Assembly (NCBI GenBank): GCA_963576475.1
Contig: OY754964.1
Location: forward strand, 3,987,649 to 4,051,648
DNA length: 64,000 nt
Source: Molanna angustata
Taxonomy: Eukaryota > Arthropoda > Insecta > Trichoptera > Molannidae
Direction: 5' to 3'
The notes beneath the pieces are model-generated. The model was not told where the DNA came from and searched no databases. It saw nothing but the letters and a program-made list of their open reading frames with translations. The position numbers and the translations under genes are program-made. Below, in pieces: positions 31,510-40,871 of this stretch. Every line of letters begins with the position of its first letter. Within the stretch, counting starts at the first letter, position 1.

Positions 31510-33687
31510 TGTAATGAAATGAGATACAAATCATTGTTGTTGTTCATAAAATTAAATCCATACCAGATCTTTTGCTTCTGCTGGATCCACTATCGTCCGG
31601 CTAGGACACACGGTAGAGCATTTCTTTGATTCTCAGAGGGAATACAGGTGGATAATTGAGAAACAGCGAGCGTGACCAGAACAAAACTGTATATTCTTTT
31701 GTGAAAGAGAGACAAATTTAATTAGAGATATAATGGTACATATGGGTTAGTGTGATATGAGGTAATGATGGTGATGTTTGATGATTAAGAATAGTCTTAC
31801 TTTCTAGGGTGGCCAACTAATTAAGATAAACAGTGATCACTATTGTACATTTATATGAGCCTTAAGTATTTAAATATTTCAAAAGTCAGTTCCAGATTAA
31901 ATTTATTTTTCAGGCCGAAGGGCCAACACTGAGTAATTAAGGAATTTCTTTTTTTTTCTTACCAAACTTAGTTCTAAGGGTATGTCGATATCAGTAATTC
32001 TAGGGACGATTCACGAAAAGGGGGTGTGCGAAAGTCAATGATCTCAAACCTTTAGTCCGACGGTGGGGAGAAATTGCCTTATCACGTATTCAACAAGGCC
32101 TGATGTTTCCAACCGTGATGGAGGTGAAGAAGAGAAGCGGCAGGGGCGATCTAATGTTGAAGCCGCTCCAGACTTTCTCTCATCAAGGGGAGAAGCCTAA
32201 TCCGAGGTGATAACAAGGCAGTTGGCCTACTGTCAGTCGTATACATCCCGTGTGGCAGACATAGGTGTTAACACTTCGTTATGTGTTCATACAACCACGC
32301 GAAGTCACTTTGAAGATGAAAGAAATTGAAAAACAGTCACGAAGTATGGCTTGCTACCATTTAATCAAAAGGTACAGCTCGTACGCAGCCGATTGAGATT
32401 TAAACACTTCGTTATGGATTCACACACCTACGCGAGGTCACTTTGAAAATTAATGAAATTATAAAACTGTCTCCAAGTATGACTAGCGACCATTTATTTA
32501 AAAGGTACAGCTCGTACGCAGCCGATTGAGATTTAAACACTTCGTTATGGATTCACACACCTACGCGAGGTCACTTTGAAAATTAATGAAATTATAAAAC
32601 TGTCTCCAAGTATGACTTGCGACCATTTATTTAAAAGGTACAGCTCGTACGCAGCCGATAGAGATTTAAACACTTCGTTATGGATTCACACACCTACGCG
32701 AGGTCACTTTGAAAATTGATGAAATTATAAAACTGTCTCCAAGTATGACTTGCGACCATTTATTTAAAAGGTACAGCTCGTACGCAGCCGATAGAGATTT
32801 AAACACTTCGATATGGATTCACACACCTACGCGAGGTCACTTTGAAAATTAATGAAATTAAAAAACTGTCTCCAAGTATGACTTGCGACCATTTATTTAA
32901 AAGGTGCAGCTCGTACGCAACAGATTCAGATGTTAACACTCCGTTATGTGTTCATTCAACTACGCGAAGACACTTTGAAATTTGATGAACTTAAAAAACT
33001 GTCTCCAAGTATGACTTGCGACCATTTATTTAAAAGGTACAGCTCGTACGCAACAGATTCAGATGTTAACACTCCGTTATGTGTTCATTCAACTACGCGA
33101 AGACACTTTGAAATTTAATGAACTTAAAAAACTGTCTCCAAGTATTACTTGCGACCATTTATTTAAACGGTACAGCTCGTACGCAACAGATGGAGAGGTT
33201 AGCACTTCGTTATGTGTTCATATAACCACGCGAAGACACTTTGAAATTTAATGAACTTAGAAAATTAAAAAAAAAACGAACCGAAGTATGTATTGTGATG
33301 TTGTTTTATACGCCTCCTTCACGCATAAGGCGGTATACTCAGAGATCCGACTCGGATTTTTAGATAATTAGTTTATAACGACACTCTCTGTTTAGTTACA
33401 ATGCCTTACATCGATTCCAGGCATAAAACACAATGAACTGAGTGAATACGCTGATAGATCGCGGAGCAAAACAAAGCGTGGTGTGTAACCGTTAGAAAAA
33501 GACGCCGACTGAAGGCGGGAGTTGACGGGGGCGACGGTGGGTGTTTTGAGGGGAGCGGGGGGGGCCGCTTGACACCAGCTGCGTTTTTAGCGAGACCTTG
33601 AACTAGTTCAATACGTAACTACTGCCGCCAATTTTAAATTTGAAAAGATAATTATTTAAATACGTAGCGAGCGTACCGCTCGCTACA
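31510..33687 (-). repeat. 3' LTR of the gypsy element
   Basis: 2,178 bp, beginning TG and ending CA on either strand. It is identical to 40872-43049 apart from one base I could find (C at 32163 against G at 41525). It contains a 133-bp tandem array (32265-33250) and a perfect 10-bp-stem hairpin at its element-5' end (33664-33686, GTAGCGAGCG/CGCTCGCTAC). Confidence 0.95.
32265..33250. repeat. 133-bp tandem array inside the 3' LTR
   Basis: Unit starts at 32265, 32398, 32531, 32664, 32797, 32930, 33063 and 33196 are exactly 133 bp apart: about 7.4 copies. Units 2-5 form one subtype (ATTTAAACACTTCG, CACACACCTACGCGAGG) and units 6-7 another (GTTAACACTCCG, TTCAACTACGCGAAG). The first and last copies are intermediate. 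133 is not a multiple of 3, so the short frames across it are incidental. Confidence 0.9.
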
Positions 33688-34580
33688 CTCCAATCAAAGT
33701 TACCCAAACAAAAAGAAAAAGAAAAGAAAAAAAAAAAAAAAAAAATTCCGTAAGCCGGCCTGTGCAAATTGGGGAGAATGAAAGACCCTGACTGTAATGA
33801 AGAGAAGTAACGAGAGGAACTTATAACCACGACCAGATTCTTAGTTTATGAGGAGTATGGTGAGTTGCGTGTTCTCGGCTGGTCACACCAGTACATCGCA
33901 ACCACCTCCAGTAGTGAGACCGACCTAGTGACTCTTGGTCATCGTAGGTTTGTCGAGGGTGTAGGCAATGGGTAACATACTTAAGGTATGTGCCCCCCTA
34001 CTCAAGATCAAGGTTTCGTACGTGAATCATAATTGATTATAGCATTCAGAAGGAATACGCCCTAATTGTGCGAGTTCGGAATCATACTAATGTTCAAACT
34101 TCGTTGAAACCTAGGTTAGACTCGAATAAGGACTCCTACTCGCGATACGACACGATCGGGGTTATGTTGGGTTGCGCAGCGGTGTGGTACAGATACCAAT
34201 GTTCGGCAACTAGCTTCTACCTATAGCCATGATTAATTCTAGGAAAACACTCCATTGATGAACAATACAGGGGGGGAGCACCGAAAGAATTAGAGTTGCC
34301 AATCTAATAGGCGAACTCTCTTCAGCCTTACCCAAACAAACTTAACAATAATTGGCGAACTCGAAGCCAGTTGCTTTCCTACACGCATGTGAGTTGAGCA
34401 ATCAGATATCTCACTCAGGGCAACCGACTGGAAACATGAGTATAATGTCGCGGAGCAAGCGTGCTTGAACAGTCCGCTTGCTATGTGCGAAACAACAAAA
34501 TTAATGACTTACATTCACAAAAGGAATATAACAATCTTGTAGCTACAGTTTGTGACCACACTGGATAGCTGGCCAAGCGA
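33688..34580 (-). other. Internal 3' non-coding region next to the 3' LTR
   Basis: On the element strand the 60 bp before the LTR are pyrimidine-rich (a run of T and C, A/G-rich on the plus strand at 33706-33745) and end TTGATTGGAG. A conventional long polypurine tract is not obvious. From 33750 to 34580 I find no coding frame. Confidence 0.6.
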
Positions 34581-34599
34581 TCCATCACGATGGACGCGA

Positions 34600-35175
34600 A
34601 TCGATGCTTGCCAATTCTCAACACGACTCCTCAAGTGAAGACTTGGCATCAGGCTACTACCTGGGATTCCTTCCTAACGACAGTTTACAAATACAATGAA
34701 TATAAGGACAAGGGGCCTATCACGACAGACGCAAACTGAAGTTATTATTCACTTGCAGCGACAGTTCATAAATACAATGAATATCAGGACAAGGGGCCTA
34801 TCACGGTAGACGCGAACTGTAGTTTGCACAGCCTCAAAATGACTCCTCAAGTGAAGACTTGGCATCAGGCTACTACCTGGCATTCCTTTTCAACGACAGT
34901 TTACAAATACAATGAATATCAGGACAAGGGGCCTATCACGACAGACGCAAACTGAAGTTATTATTCGCTTGCAACGACAGTTCACAAATACAATGAATAT
35001 CAGGACAAGGGGCCTATCACGGTAAGCGCGAACTGAAGTTTGCATAGCCTCAAAACGGCTCCTCAAGCAAAGACTTAGCATCAGGCTACTACCTGGGATC
35101 CTTTCTCAACCACAGTTCACAAATACAATGAATATCAGGACAAGGGACCAATCACAATAGACGCAAACTGAGGTT
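34600..35175 (-). repeat. Tandem array with 216-bp higher-order unit
   Basis: A core (CAGTT[T/C]A[C/T]AAATACAATG, then AATATCAGGACAAGGGGCC) occurs at about 34681, 34762, 34897, 34978 and 35113. Spacings alternate 81 and 135 bp, a 216-bp higher-order period. The longer spacer carries CTCCTCAAGTGAAGACTTGG and CATCAGGCTACTACCTGG. It lies in the non-coding region between pol and the 3' LTR. Confidence 0.85.
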
Positions 35176-35262
35176 CTTCACGCAACCGCTTGGTACTACC
35201 ACTCTTGTTTAACTCTACACCGGTCAAGTAGTACCCAACCGAAGGGAATCAAGCCAAATGGC

Positions 35263-35815
35263 GAGTTGACAATCCAGTATTCAACTCGTTAATAATACAC
35301 AAGAAAAGGGTGAGTTGACAATCTAATATTCAACTCTGGAATAATACACACAAAACAAGGGAGAGTTGACAATTCAATATTCAACTCAGAAACACTTATA
35401 TATAATACAAGGCGAGTTGACAATCCAGTATTCAACTCGGAAATAATACACACAAAACAAGGGTGAGTTGACAATTCAATATTCGACTCAGAAAAAATTA
35501 AACATAATGCACGGTGAGTTGACAATCCAGTATTCAACTCGGAAATAATACACACAAAACAAGGGTGAGTTGACAATTCAATATTCAACTCAGAAAAAAT
35601 TAAACATAATGCAAGGTGAGTTGACAATCCAGTATTCAACTCGGAAATAATATACACAAAACAAGGGTGAGTTGACAATTCAATATTCAACTCAGAAAAA
35701 ATTAAACATAATGCACGGTGAGTTGACAATCCAGTATTCAACTCGGAAATAATACACACAAAACAAGGGTGAGTTGACAATTCAATATACAATTCGGGAA
35801 CTTATGTATTTTAAC
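35263..35815 (-). repeat. 51-bp tandem array with built-in inverted repeats
   Basis: GAGTTGACAAT starts lie at 35263, 35312, 35363, 35414, 35465, 35516, 35567, 35618, 35669, 35720 and 35771, mostly 51 bp apart. Two subtypes alternate to give a 102-bp period. Each unit holds GAGTTGA...TCAACTC separated by 11 bp and can form a small hairpin. The 51-bp period keeps a minus-strand frame open (35289-35792) with a 34-residue repeat, but there is no sign that it is translated. Confidence 0.9.
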
Positions 35816-36251
35816 AAGGAAATCTTTAGCGAGAACTCCTATTACACAAGGGGAGGGAAGGTGTTATATACAGTTAGAGCTACCACATAGGATGCCTGTC
35901 AGAAGGCGGCTAGCTCCTTCAGGAATGGAGACAGGATCCTAGCAATCATGCATTGGTCATAAATAATTATACACAAACCCTTGCGTACATCATTCTTTTA
36001 CAGATGGTCCTTACAAAATCCATCGTTCACACTACTTTAATTTCACGCGATCTTTAATTGCCAGCACATTTTATGACGGGTACATGACTGCAGGGCATAA
36101 TTGAAAAGGGGTTACATAATTCATCCGGGATGAGAAGTGTATCGTTAGGCGCCACTGATTTTTTGCGGATCAAACCAGAAACCAAGTTTACAATTTGCAA
36201 CTTATCAATAGGTTTATTGCTAGATAAGGGTCTCAGCACAACAATTAATAC
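35816..36251 (-). other. Sequence just downstream of pol
   Basis: It contains a 61-codon minus-strand frame (36054-36239) without a recognisable domain. It could be a C-terminal remnant of an ancestral accessory ORF, but nothing supports this directly. No transmembrane or envelope-like feature is visible. Confidence 0.4.
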
Positions 36252-39200
36252 TTAATTAAACTTAATCAGGTCCTTGATATGGTACCTGCCACTATGTTTA
36301 CCCTCACAGTCGCGAACCTCGTAAATGGTGTCCGAAATTTTATTCGATACGACGCATTTGATGAATCGAGGGGCGAGCTTGTTTGAGAAGTACTTTCCAG
36401 CGTCAGATTGGGTGAATGCCCTGCGCCAGACCACTGCGCCTTCGGACAGTGAGCAGTGTTTCCTACGCAGGTTGTATCGTTTCGCGTTTACTTTGAACGC
36501 AGTCAATAGTGCGCTAGATACCTTCTCGTAAAGTTGCTCCATGGTTGAAAGGCTCGTTCCATAAGAATTATCCTTGCTCGCTGGCTCCTCCGAGATATTG
36601 GTGACCTGTTCCATTTTGTCGTGAAATGAAGCATGCGGACAGGGGTGGAACCCGTGCGTCAGGAAGAACGGTGTGTAACCGGTGGCGATGTTCACGCAAT
36701 TATTGAGGCAGGAGCAGATCTTAGGCAGCATTGTGCACCAGGTTCGCTGGTTCTCCCCCACTAATATTGACAGGGCGGTTACGATGGTAGAGTTGTATCT
36801 TTCCACAGTATTGTTCTGGGGGTGATAGTACGCGTTATAGAATAGGTCTCGTATACCGAAGCGATCAGCGAACTCCTTGAAATCCTTGGATATGAATTGC
36901 TTGCCGTTGTCCATAATTAAAGTACGAGGTACACCGTAAGGCAGAAAGATCTTTTCTTCTATCAGCTTGGTGATAGCCGGGGCTGTGGCACGTCGCAACG
37001 GCAGTGCCCATAAGAATTTCGTGAAGTTATCGACCACCGACAGTATGTAAATATTTTGTTTATGTGAACAGGGAAGCGGCCCAACAAGGTCTACGCTCAA
37101 TGACTGCATGGGATGATCTAGACGTTTAGGCACGCTCATCAAACCCAGAGGTGCTTGGTTGTTATGTTTATATGCCTTACAGGTGTCACATTTTGATACA
37201 ACCTGTTTAACCGTGTTCGTAATGTTTTTCCAATAGAAGGTCCGTGAGACCACCTCCAAAGTTTTTCTGATTCCAGGGTGGCAAAAGTTAGTGTGGAAGT
37301 CCTGTACGATACTTTCCTGTTCTCCGGCGGGCACCACGACCTTCCAGGAGCTATTTCTGAATGGAGGGTCAGTTTCGGGAACAGTTTTACAGTATTTGTA
37401 GAGGTGTCCGTTACTTATCATATAGTTGGGTGTGGAGTTAGCATTGGTCGAACATTCCTGGAACAGACGTAGATAGGCTGGATCAGTAACATTCTGAAAC
37501 GGTGTAGGGAACGTTAAACTGGATACTTCAATTCTGCTTAGTGCGTCGGCCAAGTTGTTCTCGCATCCCTTTTTGTATACAAAGTCGAAGCTGTATTGTG
37601 AGAGGCGGCAGGCCCATCTGGCCAGGCGTCCCGATGGTGAAGACAAGTTGTTCAGGTATTTAAGACAGCCGTGGTCGCTGATCACTTTGAAGTGCGTTCC
37701 GTCTAAATAACTCCTAAAGTGGTGTACCGAGTCCACAATGCTCAAGAGTTCCCTCTCGGTGGTGCTGTAAGACCTTTCGGCAGGTAGCAGTTTCCTGGAA
37801 AAATATGCAATGGCGTGCTCTGAGCCGTCCGGGCTCCTTTGGGCCAGGAAGCTCCCAATGCTCACGCCGCTGGCGTCACAGGTGAGTACGTATGGTAGGG
37901 AATAGTCGGGGGGCTTCAACACCGGAGAAGATATCATTGCGCTTTTTAGGCTTACGAAGGCTTGTTCAGCTTCGTCGTCCCAAGGGAGATTATTCTTTGC
38001 GATTTTCTTGCTGGTGAGGCGGCATAGAGGGGATGCAATACGAGAAAAGTCCTTGATGTGTCTTCTATAGTATGCACATAATCCAATGAACTCGCGAACC
38101 TGTTTGACAGTTGAGGGCCTAGGGTAATTGACCATCACGTCAATCTTTTCGGGGTCGGTCCTGATGCCTTCTCGGTCGACTATGTGGCCGAGATACTTTA
38201 AGCTTTGTTTGCAAAATTCAGATTTCGCTAACTTAATGGTTAGGTTGGCCTGTTTTAGTCTGTCACACACAGTTTTTAGTAGCTTGCAGTGTGACTGGAA
38301 GTCCGGGCTGCATACCAGTATGTCATCAAGATATACAAAGACGTGGTCTCCCAAGTCTGTGAACAGTCCATCCATCATACGTTGCATTTCGGCCGGGATA
38401 TTTTTTAGTCCGAAAGGGGTAACCTTGAACTGGAACTGTCCTCGGCCTTCTACGAAGAAGGCGGTCTTTGGCTTGGATTCCTCGTCCAGTCTCATCTGCC
38501 AGAACCCGTGGGAGAGGTCCAGGGCTGTGAGGAACTTAGTGTCGCGCAGATTGTCCAAGATGCGATGAATGTTGGGCAACCGGTAAGAGTCAGAGCGAGT
38601 GATCGAGTTAAGGCGACGTGGGTCAAGTACGAAGCGCCCAGAGCCGTCTTTCTTGGGAACAATGAAAACATTGTTCAACCAGGGGCTCCGCGCCGGTTCT
38701 ATTACGTCGAGTTTGATCATTTCATCCAGTTCTGCGATGAGTTGTTCGCGTCTCACGTGAGAAAGGGGATAAGTCTTTTGTTTAACCGGGGCGTGATCAC
38801 CAGTGTCTATGATGTGGGAAACTAGGTCGGTGCGGCCTAGTCCCACCTTTTCATAAGCAATCTGGTCGAACTCTTGTTTGAGCAGATCCAGTTGTTTCAA
38901 TTCTGCAAGAGAAAGGTCGGCTGTAGAGTTTAGACAGGAAGGGGTCGACAGCGGTGAAATGTACAGGGGGGGCATGTTGATAGCATATAATGATGACACC
39001 TTATCTGGGAATAGGGTCGGGGTTAGTCCGGACTTCTTCAAGAAGGGTGCCCCCAAAATAAACCCTTCTGCAAGAGACGGAGCTACAAGAAATTCAACAA
39101 AGGTTGTTTGCTTATAAAATCTGAGGGGCAGCGTGAGGGAGCCCAGGATCGCATGGGGATGGCCGTCCGCTGTGTGAATGGAAGTGTCGCCCGGCACTAG

Positions 39201-39463
39201 GTCATAACCCAATTCGAGGAAATTCTTGTATAATGTGCCACCCAAAACATTAACTGCAGCTCCGCTGTCTAAGAGCGAACGGAAGGCGATGTTGTTGATT
39301 TTGAAGTGTAGGTATGGACGATCGTCTCGCGCATTTGTGATGGCTGATACATGTAGGTATTTAGTATTGTAGAAGAGTTTGACCGATCTCAACCAGTCCT
39401 CCCACTCTGTCTTTTGTTGAGAATGGGACGGTCTATAATAGGGCTGGGTGGTTATTCGTTTTT
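36252..39463 (-). CDS. pol: Gypsy Pol polyprotein (protease, RT, RNase H, integrase)
   Basis: The open frame from the first TTG (39392) encodes 1,046 residues. It extends upstream without a stop to the frameshift site at about 39463, so translation as a Gag-Pol fusion is inferred. Numbering from the TTG: protease LLDSGA with Asp42; reverse transcriptase with Asp292 (LTALDLSHGF) and YLDD 354-357; RNase H with Asp506, Glu548, Asp573 and Asp616; integrase zinc finger His700, His705, Cys735, Cys738; integrase core Asp768, Asp828, Glu864, an exact D,D-35-E spacing. All expected catalytic residues are present with no stop or frameshift. RT copies the RNA into DNA, integrase inserts it and protease matures the products in the particle. 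The C-terminal GPF/Y-like module is weak (KLAPRF). Confidence 0.95.
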
Positions 39464-40651
39464 TGGCAACTTTTGGAGGAGAGGTGGGGGTCTAGAAACG
39501 TCTGGGAGGTTTCTGGGGGTTGTCGGAGGGTGACCTTGTGGGTCAGTTCTCTGGTACTTTTGAAAGCGGGGAGAGGTTCGTCTTCCGAGGGGATTCGCTC
39601 GTGACCGATTAGGGCACAGTCTTGCAAAATGTCCGGTTCTTCCGCAGGAGTAGCATTTGGGACTGTACGAACGCGGTTCAGGGTTAGACAAGGAGGCTGC
39701 AGCCTTGGTGCGCCGGGGCCGGCGGGGGGAGGTAGGGGCGGTCTCGTCCTTGTGGCCAAGCGACATCTGTTCGAGTGTAAGACACAGTCGCTCCAGATCC
39801 AATACTGTCGTGGGTTGTGAGCCGATGATAATAGGGAGGAACTTCTTGTCGAGTCCTCTTTTGAAAACTTGAAGGAGCTCGTCCTCTGGCAAGGGTGAGG
39901 ACAATGAGTTATTTTTGTTGATGATTCGGCAAATATAATCGGCCGCAGATTCCGAGTCTTGCTGCCTAGAGGACCAAATTTCTAGCTTGATGTCGGTGGA
40001 ATAGGTTTGTGATTCAAAACGGTCGAGAAAGAGCTTCTTCAATGTGTTCCAGTCGCAGTTCTTTCTAGGGTTTGTACGATAAAATAATAAGGCACGTCCT
40101 ACAAGAAATTCAGGAATGATTGTGGACAATAAATTAGTATTGAACCTGCGGGAAGTAGCGATCTCCTCTAGGCGTACGAGGAATTCTCGGACGTCATTTG
40201 TTCCGTTAAACTTTGGGACAGGCCACGTGGCAAAGTTTGTGTTTATGATTCCTCCAGGGTCTCGATCTCCACGTGAGGTATAACTTGACGAATTGGAGGG
40301 CGGCTCGACTGGGGATGGGGGCAATAAGGCGACAGTTCCTGGGGGAGGGGCGCTCTGGGGTCTGGAGCTCGATTCGGAACTGGATGAGAATGGGCGGGCT
40401 ATTAGATCATTCTCGGCGGTGTGGGAGCTCTCGGAAACCGACGCCAGTTCGGGGGCGTTTTCAAGTGAGTGGTACGCTACAGACCTACTGGGGATGGCTA
40501 CGTTGTCTGTATTAAAGGGACGGGAGGCATTAAAAGCATTGGCCTGGGAACGCAAGGAGGCCAAATTGTCGGTAGGAACGATGTTTCTGTCGCGCAATGC
40601 TTTAGCAAGGGTTTTTGCATTTGCAAGATTTATTCTCTCGATTAAATCCAT
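39452..40651 (-). CDS. gag: Gypsy Gag polyprotein
   Basis: 399 residues from an ATG (40649-40651) to a TAA (39452-39454). Gag forms the intracellular particle and packages element RNA. Residues about 140-300 (WPVPKFNGTNDVREFLVRLE, then FLVGRALLFYR, LKKLFLDRF) match the retrotransposon capsid domain. A single zinc knuckle C333-x2-C336-x4-H341-x4-C346 (CYSCGRTGHFARLC) follows a basic, proline-rich linker. The N-terminal 130 residues are Ser/Pro-rich and poorly conserved. The last codons carry the -1 slippery heptamer, so most ribosomes should make Gag alone and a minority Gag-Pol. Confidence 0.93.
   Translation of the reverse strand: MDLIERINLANAKTLAKALRDRNIVPTDNLASLRSQANAFNASRPFNTDNVAIPSRSVAYHSLENAPELASVSESSHTAENDLIARPFSSSSESSSRPQSAPPPGTVALLPPSPVEPPSNSSSYTSRGDRDPGGIINTNFATWPVPKFNGTNDVREFLVRLEEIATSRRFNTNLLSTIIPEFLVGRALLFYRTNPRKNCDWNTLKKLFLDRFESQTYSTDIKLEIWSSRQQDSESAADYICRIINKNNSLSSPLPEDELLQVFKRGLDKKFLPIIIGSQPTTVLDLERLCLTLEQMSLGHKDETAPTSPRRPRRTKAAASLSNPEPRSYSPKCYSCGRTGHFARLCPNRSRANPLGRRTSPRFQKYQRTDPQGHPPTTPRNLPDVSRPPPLLQKLPKNE
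39458..39464 (-). promoter_or_regulatory. -1 ribosomal frameshift heptamer A AAA AAC
   Basis: On the minus strand the gag codons CCA AAA AAC GAA TAA contain A-AAA-AAC in the correct zero-frame phase, three codons before the gag stop. A one-base backward slip enters the pol frame, which is open from here into the protease. Frame arithmetic (gag start 40651, pol start 39392) independently gives -1. A downstream stimulatory structure was not assessed. Confidence 0.8.
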
Positions 40652-40871
40652 GACGTCGACTATTGCGAGACAACAGAGGAAACGAGGATTTTCGTTACGA
40701 CGTGGTTACAATATAGGAGGCTGTCAGAATAAAGGGGAAAAAATAAAACACAAAAGAACAAGCAGTTTCGAGTGAGGGTCCGCTCGCAGATCTCATTGAG
40801 CAGACTGTCATCAAGGGACAAGTGTACGTGTCAATTGATGAGAGTCATAGCCCCACGTTGGTAAACGTCAG
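40652..40871 (-). other. Gypsy 5' leader and primer-binding region
   Basis: 220 bp between the 5' LTR and the gag ATG. On the element strand the LTR is followed by CTGACGTTTACCAACGTGGG. The CCAACGTGGGGC text is typical of retroelement leaders next to a primer-binding site, but no TGG-initial primer-binding site abuts the LTR. The primer tRNA is unassigned. Confidence 0.5.

Noticed and set aside
32930..33251. Two tandem 62-codon plus-strand frames in the LTR (repeated at 42292-42613)
   Set aside because: They are identical in both LTRs and arise from the 133-bp array. The period changes frame at each unit, so they cannot form one protein.
35289..35792. 167-codon minus-strand open frame with a 34-residue repeat
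   Set aside because: The frame stays open only because the underlying 51-bp array has a period divisible by three. It has no start context, no domain and no link to gag or pol.
33688..36251. Envelope gene for the gypsy element (errantivirus-like)
   Set aside because: No open frame with a signal peptide, transmembrane segment or glycoprotein-like spacing is present. The space is occupied by tandem arrays.
39433..39759. 108-codon minus-strand frame overlapping the end of gag
   Set aside because: It is in neither the gag frame nor the -1 pol frame and is explained as a GC-rich shadow of gag.
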